This document shows positions 1 to 5,656 of a stretch of 7,394 nucleotides of DNA, piece by piece. A program made the translations under genes and the position numbers. Position 1 is the stretch's first letter. Each line of letters starts with the position of its first letter. The notes beneath the pieces were generated by a model. The model saw only the letters and a program-made list of their open reading frames with translations, was not told the DNA's origin and did not search any database. Origin of the DNA: Devosia sp. (GTDB taxonomy: Bacteria > Pseudomonadota > Alphaproteobacteria > Rhizobiales > Devosiaceae); assembly GCA_028290245.1 (NCBI GenBank), contig JAQGKG010000183.1:1-7394 (forward strand). Reading direction: 5' to 3'.

Positions 1-898
1 TATAGAAGTCGTTCCAGCGTGCGTCGGTCATGCAGCCGATGCCCTTGGTCTCGGCCTCGCCCGAAACCACGATGCCGTATTCCTTCATCTTTTCGATGCC
101 ATAGGCGATCTGGTCGTCGGTCATTTCCGGATTGTCGGTCTTGATCAGCGTGTTGGCGGCAGTGTTGTCGCCATACAGGTAATTGGTCCAACCGATGATC
201 GAGGCCTCGACGAAACGCTTGGCGACATCGGGGTTGGCGTCGACCCAGGGCTTCATCGCTTCGATGGTGGTCGAATAGGGGTGGTAACCCTGGTCCGCCA
301 GCAGCCAGACGTCCGGGGCAAAGCCCGCCTCGCGCTCGATCGATAGCGGCTCGGAGGTCAGGTATCCCTGCTGGATGGCCATGTCATTGGACAGGAACGA
401 GGCTGGGTTGAACTGGTAGGGCTCATACTTTTCATCGACGAAGTCAGGCCATTCCGTCTTCATCCAGGTGAAGTAGCCGCTGAAGCCATCGGCGCTGAGG
501 ATGTATTTGGAGGCGCCTGCCAGCTCTGGGAAAGTGGCGAACTTGCCGGGATGCGACATCAGGATCTGCGGATCCTTCTGGAAGATCGCGGCCAGCGTAA
601 TGGTCGGGATACCTTCCTTGACCGCGTTGATCGCGCCGGTCGCGCCGCCCATATAAAATTGCACACCACCGCTGACCAGCAGGGGCCGTCCAGGCGACTG
701 TGGACCACCCTGCATGATGGTGACGTCGAGGCCGTACTCGGCGTAAGTGCCGTCGGCAATTGCCTGATAATAGCCGCCATGCTCGGCCTGTGCGAGCCAG
801 TTGGTGGCGAAAGTCACTTTGTCCTGCGCCATGGCGCCAACATTCAGCAAGCCGAATATGGCGGCCGAGGATGTAACCAGTTTGGTGATCGTATGCAT
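1..898 (-). CDS. ABC transporter solute-binding protein, NMT1/ThiY/RibY-like (partial, C-terminus beyond window)
   Basis: This is a periplasmic solute-binding protein that would deliver a small ligand to an ABC importer. The minus strand stays open from ATG 896-898 to the window edge (299 codons). Residues 1-24 form a signal peptide: Lys6, a hydrophobic core, and an AMA|QD cleavage site. The mature part begins with VTFATNWLAQAEHGGYYQAI (about 28-47) and continues with YGLDVTIMQGGPQSP, the signature start of the NMT1/THI5-like fold used for thiamine-pyrimidine, riboflavin and sulfonate ligands. The last visible stretch is GIGCMTDARWNDFY, so only a short C-terminal part is missing. A GGGAG ribosome site (904-908) lies 5 nt from the ATG, which fixes the start. 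The gene is divergent from the RidA-like/creatininase pair, suggesting a shared substrate. Permease and ATPase genes are expected beyond the left edge. The ligand is unknown; ThiY- or RibY-like specificity is inferred from fold resemblance only. Confidence 0.92.
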   Translation of the reverse strand, partial: MHTITKLVTSSAAIFGLLNVGAMAQDKVTFATNWLAQAEHGGYYQAIADGTYAEYGLDVTIMQGGPQSPGRPLLVSGGVQFYMGGATGAINAVKEGIPTITLAAIFQKDPQILMSHPGKFATFPELAGASKYILSADGFSGYFTWMKTEWPDFVDEKYEPYQFNPASFLSNDMAIQQGYLTSEPLSIEREAGFAPDVWLLADQGYHPYSTTIEAMKPWVDANPDVAKRFVEASIIGWTNYLYGDNTAANTLIKTDNPEMTDDQIAYGIEKMKEYGIVVSGEAETKGIGCMTDARWNDFY

Positions 899-1108
899 TT
901 GCGCTCCCGTGGACCTAGCTGACGCAGCCTAGGCCTAATTTTTATGCTGAACAGCCGCCTGCACAAATCCTTGCTTTGTTAAGAGCTCTTGTGAAGTCAA
1001 AAAATGTGCATCGGATAAAAATGCCTGCTATGCATGCATTGTATGTCGATTTCGGCTAGGCAACGGGCTGACCTGCCGATAGCATTCTCGCTCACACAGA
1101 ATTTTCGT
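899..1108. promoter_or_regulatory. Divergent intergenic region with short palindromes
   Basis: This 210-bp AT-richer stretch separates the transporter gene (minus) from the RidA-like gene (plus), so it should hold promoters for both. Perfect palindromes seen are GCCTAGGC (927-934), AAGAGCTCTT (981-990) and ATGCATGCAT (1030-1039). On the minus strand TTGACT (995-1000) could be a -35 element, with the 981-990 palindrome just downstream of it, but the hexamer 17 nt further on is a poor -10. On the plus strand TTGTGA (989-994) and GATAAA (1014-1019) are a weak pair with a 19-nt spacer. The promoter assignments are tentative; the palindromes are plain in the sequence. Confidence 0.45.
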
Positions 1109-1498
1109 ATGGTCACCACCCTCAATCCACCGCAAATCCACCCGCCGTTCGCGCCCTATAGCCATGGCATCCTGGTGCCGGCAGGGCAGCAGTTGGTATT
1201 TTGCTCGGGTCAATTGGGAATTGCAGCCGACAAGACAGTTCCGCCCGATTGTGCCGGCCAGGCCCGGATCTGTTTCGACAACATCGCGGCGATACTTGCG
1301 GAGGCAGGCATGGGCCTCGGCAATATCGTACGCATCAATGCCTATGTGACCGGCCGTGAGCATCTCGCCGCCTATATGGCGATCCGCAACGCGCTATTCG
1401 CCGAACCTTACCCGGCCTCGACGCTAATGCTGGTATCCGGCTTTGCCCGGCCCGAATTTGTCGTCGAAATCGAAGCTGTCGCCGCCGGCCCCGCCTAA
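1109..1498 (+). CDS. RidA (YjgF/YER057c/UK114) family protein lacking the catalytic arginine
   Basis: A 129-residue chorismate-mutase-like fold protein of the Rid superfamily, whose members form trimers with ligand pockets between subunits. Visible family marks are APYSHG (15-20), FCSGQLGI (31-38), a helix with QARICFDNIAAILAEAG (51-67), IVRINAYVT (73-81) and VVEIEAVA (118-125). E. coli RidA hydrolyses enamines/imines using Arg105 in its PARS motif. Here the matching segment is YPAST, with Ser104 at that place, while the following Glu (E120) is kept. The protein therefore belongs to a Rid group without the canonical deaminase arginine, and its activity is unknown. The start at 1109 matches the usual family length. 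The frame is open to ATG 1034, which would add 25 residues unlike the family. Neither ATG has a clear ribosome site. The creatininase-family gene starts 9 bp after the stop, so the two are probably co-transcribed. Confidence 0.9.
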   Translation: MVTTLNPPQIHPPFAPYSHGILVPAGQQLVFCSGQLGIAADKTVPPDCAGQARICFDNIAAILAEAGMGLGNIVRINAYVTGREHLAAYMAIRNALFAEPYPASTLMLVSGFARPEFVVEIEAVAAGPA

Positions 1499-1507
1499 GG
1501 ACAATCC

Positions 1508-2299
1508 ATGACGCGCAAGATCTGGTGGACCGACTTCACCGCCGCCGACTTCGACAATATCGATCCCAGCAAGACCATCGCCATCATGCCGATTGCGGCA
1601 GTCGAGCAGCACGGCCCCCATCTTCCTGTCGGCACCGATACCATCGTAAATCAGTCGATGATGGACCTTCTCGCCGAGCGTGCTCCCGCCGAACTCGATA
1701 TTCGCATCCTGCCGGTGCAGGCCATCGGCAAGTCCAACGAGCATATCTGGGCCAAGGGCACGATTACCCATGGCGCGACTAATCTGATCGATGCCTGGAC
1801 GCAGATCGGCATGGAAGTGGCGCGCGCCGGCATCCGCAAGCTGGTTTTCGTCAACTCACATGGCGGCAACGAGGAGGTCATGGGCATCGTGGCGCGCGAG
1901 TTGCGCGTTCGGGCCGGCATGCTGGCAGTCAAGAGTGGCTGGCGCTTCACGCCGCCCGATGTTCTCACTGACCTGGAGCGCCGCCACGGCATTCATGGCG
2001 GCGATGCGGAAACTTCACTGATCCTGCATTTCAAGCCGCATCTGGTGGACATGGCGCTGGCGCAGAACTTCGTCTCGATCGCCGCTCGAGACGAGCAGCA
2101 GTTCAAATACCTCCGCCCAACCGGCGCTTTCGGTCACGTCTACGCGTGGATCGCCTCCGACATCAATCCTGCGGGTGCCGTGGGAGACGCAACCCTCGCT
2201 TCTGCCGACAAGGGCCGGATTATAGCCGAAGCCAACGTCGCCGGAATGCTGGAAGTCCTCGCCGAAGTGGAAAGCGCGTCCCTGCCGGGCCAGCGTTAG
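1508..2299 (+). CDS. Creatininase-family metal-dependent amidohydrolase
   Basis: This 263-residue cytoplasmic hydrolase belongs to the creatininase/MftE/FAPy-deformylase (ArfB) superfamily, whose members use two divalent metals to open cyclic amides or cleave formamides and peptides. The metal-binding motifs are complete. PIAAVEQHGPHLPVGTD (28-44) supplies Glu33, His35 and Asp44; NSHGGNE (116-122) supplies His118; and HGGDAETS (163-170) supplies Glu168. Length is normal for the family. The AAGGA at 1497-1501, overlapping the stop of the RidA-like gene, is a good ribosome site for ATG 1508. Pairing with a RidA-like gene and a divergent NMT1-type binding protein points to catabolism or salvage of an imported nitrogen compound. 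Creatinine itself is possible but not demonstrated, since most superfamily members act on other substrates. The gene ends 74 bp from the convergent LysR gene, and that gap shows no U-tract terminator. Confidence 0.95.
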   Translation: MTRKIWWTDFTAADFDNIDPSKTIAIMPIAAVEQHGPHLPVGTDTIVNQSMMDLLAERAPAELDIRILPVQAIGKSNEHIWAKGTITHGATNLIDAWTQIGMEVARAGIRKLVFVNSHGGNEEVMGIVARELRVRAGMLAVKSGWRFTPPDVLTDLERRHGIHGGDAETSLILHFKPHLVDMALAQNFVSIAARDEQQFKYLRPTGAFGHVYAWIASDINPAGAVGDATLASADKGRIIAEANVAGMLEVLAEVESASLPGQR

Positions 2300-2373
2300 G
2301 GAACGCATCATCCGGCGAAGGCCGCACATCTCTGGCGGGATGGCGCCAAGCGTCGGCTGTGATCTGCCGGACG

Positions 2374-3267
2374 TTACTCGGACGATATGGACAGCCCGGC
2401 GAGAAGCGGTGCGTATGCGGCAAGCCTGCGGGACAAGAACTCGGTGAAGAGCCGCACGCGCTTGGTCTTGCGTGTCTCCCCCTGAGTGAGAAGCCAAACC
2501 GCTCCATACAGGTATCGGTCTGTATCTGGCACCCTCTCCAATAGGGGGTCGGTATCGCCGACGAAACAGGGGATCGCCGTGAGGCCAATACCTTGCCGCA
2601 CCGCCGCGATCTGCGTGTCGAAATCCGTGGTCCAAAACGGAGTGCCAGTGGTGAGACGCTCTCCGGCGCGGGTCCAGTCTGGTACGCCATGGGCCTTCAC
2701 GCCGATCCACCTGGGATCCGTGCCGCCCGCCTGCCATTCGGCGAGTTGATCGCGCGACATGTAGAAACCGCCGTATAGCTCGGGTCCCTTGAGGCCGTGA
2801 AGATTGAGCGGCAGGGCTTCGCGGTCATAGACGACACGAATCGCGACGTCGGCCTCTCGGTTCGTCAGGTTTGCCAACTCGCCGGACGACAGGACTTCCA
2901 TCTCGATGGCCGGATGGAGGCGCACGAAATCGGCCAAGTCGGGCATGAGCAGATGTGCCGCGAGGGGCGGCGGCAGTGTCACCCGCAGGATCCCGCGCAC
3001 GCTCTGGTCGCGCGCGAAGACGCGCGTTTCCAACTGGAGAGACGAGGCTTCCATCTGTGCCGCGAACTCGAGGACTTCTTCGCCCGCAGACGTCAGGCGG
3101 TAGCCCGATGGCAGCCTTTCGAACATCTGCGTCCCGAGGCGGTCCTCAAGCTGGGCGATGCGTCGCAGCACTGTGGCGTGATTGACGCCGAGACGCTTCG
3201 CGGCGGCCCGCACCGAGCCTCCGCGCGCAGCGGCAAGGAAGTAGCGAACGTCGTCCCAGTCCATCAT
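2374..3267 (-). CDS. LysR-family transcriptional regulator
   Basis: A 297-residue DNA-binding regulator of full LysR length. The N-terminal winged helix-turn-helix spans about residues 4-63 (WDDVRYFLAAARGGSVRAAA, then KRLGVNHATVLRRIAQLE), and the linker helix continues to about 90. The C-terminal effector-binding domain includes READVAIRV and a second lobe near GIGLTAIPCFVGD. This is the CrgA/AaeR-like subgroup that often starts MDWDD. Two adjacent ATGs (3265-3267 and 3262-3264) precede DWDD, so the true start may be either; neither has a strong ribosome site. The frame is open for 53 further codons upstream, but that part is unlike LysR proteins and is taken as leader. It lies divergent from the dehydrogenase gene, the usual arrangement for a LysR protein and its target. 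The inducer is unknown. Confidence 0.95.
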   Translation of the reverse strand: MMDWDDVRYFLAAARGGSVRAAAKRLGVNHATVLRRIAQLEDRLGTQMFERLPSGYRLTSAGEEVLEFAAQMEASSLQLETRVFARDQSVRGILRVTLPPPLAAHLLMPDLADFVRLHPAIEMEVLSSGELANLTNREADVAIRVVYDREALPLNLHGLKGPELYGGFYMSRDQLAEWQAGGTDPRWIGVKAHGVPDWTRAGERLTTGTPFWTTDFDTQIAAVRQGIGLTAIPCFVGDTDPLLERVPDTDRYLYGAVWLLTQGETRKTKRVRLFTEFLSRRLAAYAPLLAGLSISSE

Positions 3268-3503
3268 GGTGCAATTCGGCACCGCGCGGTGCGCCTTCCA
3301 GAGCCGTCCCGAAAATCTTATAGCAGCGCCGCTGGGCATCATAGTTTTATCGACTGCCGCGACTAGGCGATCCGTGCCTGCTGCCGTGGCCGGCACACTC
3401 GTCCAGCCGGATCGATTTTGCACCACCGATGTGCGCTCATCCGCACTGAGCGCCTGGCTCCAGCGGACCTACCTTGTGATGCAGCAAGAAAAGGACCCAC
3501 GAC
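3268..3503. promoter_or_regulatory. Divergent lysR/SDR intergenic control region
   Basis: This 236-bp region should contain the LysR binding site and both promoters. On the minus strand TATAAG (3317-3322) is a good -10 for lysR, about 50 bp from its start, although the hexamer 17 nt upstream of it is not a good -35. Small inverted repeats are CAGCG-C-CGCTG (3324-3334), next to that -10, and GTGCG-N6-CGCAC (3431-3446), nearer to the dehydrogenase gene. No convincing T-N11-A LysR box could be fixed by eye. A ribosome site AAAGGA (3490-3495) serves the dehydrogenase. Confidence 0.45.
3279..3292. repeat. Perfect 14-bp palindrome in the lysR leader
   Basis: GCACCGCGCGGTGC equals its own reverse complement over 14 bases. 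It lies 12 bp upstream of the first lysR ATG, downstream of the candidate lysR -10. It could be a protein-binding site (for example autorepression) or a short GC stem close to the translation start. The role is inferred only from symmetry and position. Confidence 0.5.
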
Positions 3504-4238
3504 ATGAACAGACTGAATGGCAAGACTGCCGTGATCACCGGTGGCGCTACCGGCATCGGCCTCGCGGCTGCAAAGCGCTTCATCGAGGAGGGCGCCTTCG
3601 TTTTCATCTTCGGCCGCCGCCAGGACGCGCTCGACGCCGCTGTGGCTGAACTCGGGCCCAATGCCCGTGCGGTGCAGGGTTCGGTGTCCGATGAGTCAGA
3701 TCTCGATCGGCTCTACGCGGCGGTGAAGGCCGAGCGCGGAAGGCTTGACATAGTGTTCGCCAATGCCGGGACGGGAAGCCAGCTCGCGCTCGGCCAGATC
3801 ACCGCAGAGCACATCGACGACACCTTCAACACCAATGTGAAGGGTACCATCTTCACAATCCACAAGGCGTTGCCGCTGATGGGGCAGGGCGGTTCGATCA
3901 TCCTGACCGGATCGAGCGCTGGTACCACCGGCGCCCCCGCATTCAGCGCTTACGGCGCCAGCAAAGCCGCCGTGCGCAACCTTGCCCGGACCTGGGCGGA
4001 AGACCTCAAGGGAAGCGGCATTCGGGTGAACGTCTTGACGCCCGGCGCGGTGGCGACGGAGCTCGCGAAGGCTGCGCTGGGTGCGGAGGGCCTCGGGATT
4101 TACGGCTCGATGACAGCGCTTCAGCGCATGGGCGACCCGGCGGAAGTGGGCGCAGTAGCGGCCTTTCTAGCGTCGTCGGACAGCAGCTTCATGACCGGCA
4201 GCGAAGTCGCCGTCGATGGCGGCCTGGCGCAACTCTAA
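3504..4238 (+). CDS. Short-chain dehydrogenase/reductase (classical SDR)
   Basis: A 244-residue NAD(P)-dependent oxidoreductase of the classical SDR family, expected to be a cytoplasmic tetramer acting on an alcohol/ketone pair. The cofactor motif TGGATGIG (12-19), FANAG (85-89) and the catalytic set Asn111, Ser137, Tyr150 and Lys154 (in YGASK) are all present, followed by TPG (179-181) and the C-terminal end VDGGLAQL. GRR (37-39) after the second beta strand places arginines where they commonly bind the NADP 2'-phosphate, so NADPH is the likely cofactor. AAAGGA (3490-3495) is 8 nt from the ATG. It is the first gene of a likely two-gene unit with the F420-reductase-like gene, divergent from lysR. 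The substrate cannot be predicted from the sequence. Confidence 0.96.
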   Translation: MNRLNGKTAVITGGATGIGLAAAKRFIEEGAFVFIFGRRQDALDAAVAELGPNARAVQGSVSDESDLDRLYAAVKAERGRLDIVFANAGTGSQLALGQITAEHIDDTFNTNVKGTIFTIHKALPLMGQGGSIILTGSSAGTTGAPAFSAYGASKAAVRNLARTWAEDLKGSGIRVNVLTPGAVATELAKAALGAEGLGIYGSMTALQRMGDPAEVGAVAAFLASSDSSFMTGSEVAVDGGLAQL

Positions 4239-4253
4239 CGCCGTACGCCGGCG
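4239..4253 (+). repeat. Short inverted repeat right after the SDR stop
   Basis: CGCCG-TACGC-CGGCG begins at the base after the SDR stop codon. It would form a 5-bp GC stem with a 5-nt loop. No T-tract follows, so it is not a classic terminator. It could stabilise the upstream message or partly uncouple the two genes. Confidence 0.35.
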
Positions 4254-4300
4254 GCAGCTCAATTGGGGCCCGCCGGGTTACCAAACCAAAGGAGAACTTT

Positions 4301-4915
4301 ATGACTTACGCAATTATCGGCTTCGGCAGTATCGCAAAGGCGCTGGCCAAGGCATTTGCCGGCAACGGCATCGAAGTATCAGTGGCAACCACGCGCGACC
4401 CGCAGAGTTTTGCAGCCGACGCGGCGGCGATCGGGCCTACCCTCGTTCCCACGACACTGGCGCAAGCCGTCAAGGCCGACATCATCTTTCTGGCCGTCCG
4501 TTACCAATCGCACCCGGATGTGGCCAAGGCGCTACCCAATTGGCAGGGCAAGATCATCGTCGACATGACCAATGCCTACGGCGTGCCACTCGAGGAACTG
4601 GCCGGAAAGTCTTCCGCCCAAGTCGTCGCCGAGGCTTTCACCGGAGGTAAGCTGGTCAAGGGCTTCAACCATCTTGTCGCTGCCGTCCTTGCCCAGGATC
4701 CGGCCCCTCATGGCGGCAAACGAGTCGTGTTCCTGTCGAGCGACGATGATGGCGCCGCAGCAGAAGTTGCTGGCCTTGCGGAAAAGCTCGGTTTTGCGGC
4801 GATCAAACTTGGCGGGCTTTCAGAAGGTGGGCTGCTGGTGCAGGCGCACGGAAACAGCTGGGGTCATCTGATCTTCAAGGACTTGGTCAAGTTGATTGAT
4901 GTAGCGCCGCAATGA
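4301..4915 (+). CDS. NADPH-dependent F420 reductase-like NAD(P)-binding protein
   Basis: A 204-residue Rossmann protein of the family that includes archaeal F420H2:NADP oxidoreductase (COG2085-type). The nucleotide loop is IIGFGSIA (5-12), a GxGxxA form. TTR (30-32) follows the second strand, where the family contacts the NADP phosphate. IIFLAVRY (61-68), IIVDMTNAYG (85-94) and VKGFNHL (119-125) match the conserved strand and K-x-F-N segments. AAAGGAG (4288-4294) is 6 nt from the ATG, an excellent ribosome site. Many bacteria that make no F420 carry such proteins, so F420 use here is doubtful and an NADPH-linked reductase with another partner is more likely. It lies 62 bp after the SDR gene and is probably in the same unit under the LysR regulator. 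Confidence 0.92.
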   Translation: MTYAIIGFGSIAKALAKAFAGNGIEVSVATTRDPQSFAADAAAIGPTLVPTTLAQAVKADIIFLAVRYQSHPDVAKALPNWQGKIIVDMTNAYGVPLEELAGKSSAQVVAEAFTGGKLVKGFNHLVAAVLAQDPAPHGGKRVVFLSSDDDGAAAEVAGLAEKLGFAAIKLGGLSEGGLLVQAHGNSWGHLIFKDLVKLIDVAPQ

Positions 4916-4964
4916 CGACTATAAAATCTACCCCCAGAACCTAAACTAGCATTGAGCTACGTCG

Positions 4965-4981
4965 ACAAGCTCGCCTTGTTT
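4965..4981 (+). terminator. Weak candidate terminator for the plus-strand redox genes
   Basis: ACAAG-CTCGC-CTTGT (4965-4979) forms a 5-bp stem followed by only two more T residues, about 50 nt after the stop of the F420-reductase-like gene. The stem is short and the T-run poor, so this is a guess. The rest of 4916-5030 shows no gene. Confidence 0.22.
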
Positions 4982-5031
4982 GATCGGTGTATTGCCTCGA
5001 CCTAACTTTAATGCTGACCACTTCAGCCAGA

Positions 5032-5061
5032 CAAACAAAAAGGCTCGCCGAAGCGAGCCTT
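5032..5061 (-). terminator. Rho-independent terminator of the cold-shock gene
   Basis: Read on the minus strand, a perfect 9-bp stem (AAGGCTCGC / GCGAGCCTT, 5053-5061 and 5040-5048) encloses the very stable loop TTCG and runs directly into TTTTTGTTTG (5041-5032). The T-tract is only on the minus-strand side, so it stops the cold-shock transcript, about 76 nt beyond its stop codon. On the plus strand there is no T-run after the stem. Confidence 0.92.
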
Positions 5062-5066
5062 GATAC

Positions 5067-5120
5067 TTGGCACGGATGCCAATCTTGCTGAGGCTATTGG
5101 CCCGCTCGGAAGCGAGCCAA
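5067..5120 (-). other. Two tandem stem-loops in the cold-shock 3' UTR
   Basis: In transcript order, the first hairpin (5120-5097) pairs TTGGCTCGCT with AGCGGGCCAA around loop TCCG: ten continuous pairs including one U-G. The second (5082-5067) pairs TTGGCA with TGCCAA around the same loop TCCG. On the plus strand the U-G pair becomes a C-A mismatch, so the first structure is better in the cold-shock RNA. An alternative stem GCCAAT/ATTGGC (5078-5083 with 5096-5101) would compete with both. Their role (RNA stability, decay block, or a 3'-derived small RNA) is unknown. Confidence 0.6.
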
Positions 5121-5136
5121 ACTGCCTGAGGCCTTA

Positions 5137-5349
5137 CTACAGGAGCGTAAGGTTGACAGCAGATTCCTTGCCGTCACGGCCGCTCTCGATGTCGTAGGTG
5201 ACCTTGTCGTTCTCGTACAGGCCCTGGAGACCCGACTGCTGAACGGCAGAAATGTGCACGAATGCATCCTTGCCGCCGCCTTCAGGCGAGATAAAGCCGA
5301 AGCCCTTGGTGGTGTTGAAAAACTTTACGGTGCCGGTAATGGTAGCCAT
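5137..5349 (-). CDS. cspA: CspA-family cold-shock protein
   Basis: A 70-residue single cold-shock domain (five-strand OB fold) that binds single-stranded RNA and DNA and acts as an RNA chaperone. It starts MATITGTVKFFN. RNP1 is KGFGFI (15-20) and RNP2 is FVHIS (30-34), with the surface aromatics Phe10, Phe17, Phe19, Phe30 and His32 in place. The frame is open for 67 codons upstream of this ATG, but family length and an AGAGGA ribosome site (5357-5362, 7 nt from the start) fix the start at 5349. The gene ends with TAG followed directly by TAA. It is monocistronic, with its own terminator. The long leader hints at control by RNA structure, as for E. coli cspA; whether this copy is cold-induced cannot be told from the protein. 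Confidence 0.97.
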   Translation of the reverse strand: MATITGTVKFFNTTKGFGFISPEGGGKDAFVHISAVQQSGLQGLYENDKVTYDIESGRDGKESAVNLTLL

Positions 5350-5496
5350 TATAAGGTCCTCTTTGTAGCTCGATGCCTTGGCGCGAGCGTTGCCCACTAG
5401 CAAAATGCCGTAGGGTAGAAACGTTTGCATTTTAGAGCAGTGAGCCGAAGACCGGAGATGACCGGCAGGGCAGCCGTCGTAGGCTGAAAACGTATG
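5350..5496 (-). promoter_or_regulatory. Structured 5' leader of the cold-shock mRNA
   Basis: If transcription starts near 5496, the leader is about 147 nt, similar to the long cspA leader of E. coli. Three possible stems are visible: CAGCC-N6-GGCTG (5471-5486); AAAATGC-N18-GCATTTT (5402-5408 with 5427-5433), extended by a U-G pair in the RNA; and GCTCG-N11-CGAGC (5368-5388), which lies just upstream of the ribosome site. An 8-bp palindrome AAACGTTT (5419-5426) sits in the loop of the second stem. Together with the promoter and its flank, the 307-bp gap 5350-5656 holds no other gene that I can support. Confidence 0.4.
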
Positions 5497-5502
5497 GCCA
5501 GT

Positions 5503-5531
5503 CTTATGCAGGTTTATAGCGATCACTGCAA
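5503..5531 (-). promoter_or_regulatory. Candidate promoter of the cold-shock gene
   Basis: On the minus strand TTGCAG (5526-5531) and CATAAG (5503-5508) are separated by exactly 17 nt, each matching four of six bases of the sigma-70 consensus. Transcription would begin near 5496. The match is modest, and no competing better pair was seen between here and the gene start. Confidence 0.33.
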
Positions 5532-5656
5532 GGCTTCCTGCGCGGACCATAGAACAGTATCCGCCGGAGCACTCATTTGGGCTTATTCGAGTATGCTGAC
5601 GTTGCGTCCAGGCGTCACAAACGTGGCCCCCTGACGACTCACACGTCTGCTGTTCT

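Noticed and set aside
934..953. 20-base segment matching 5001-5020 at 17 positions
   Set aside because: One such imperfect match is expected by chance in a window of this size, and the flanks do not match.
2015..2737. 240-codon minus-strand open frame across the creatininase and LysR 3' ends
   Set aside because: It overlaps two well-supported genes in other frames, and its translation is rich in Arg and Gly as expected from frame shadows.
3268..3426. In-frame 53-residue extension of the LysR protein
   Set aside because: LysR proteins of this group begin at MDWDD, and the extension includes the candidate promoter -10 and the 14-bp palindrome.
5350..5550. In-frame 67-residue N-terminal extension of the cold-shock protein
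   Set aside because: It would give a cold-shock protein unlike any family member, while a strong ribosome site sits at the short start. The stretch is better explained as leader.
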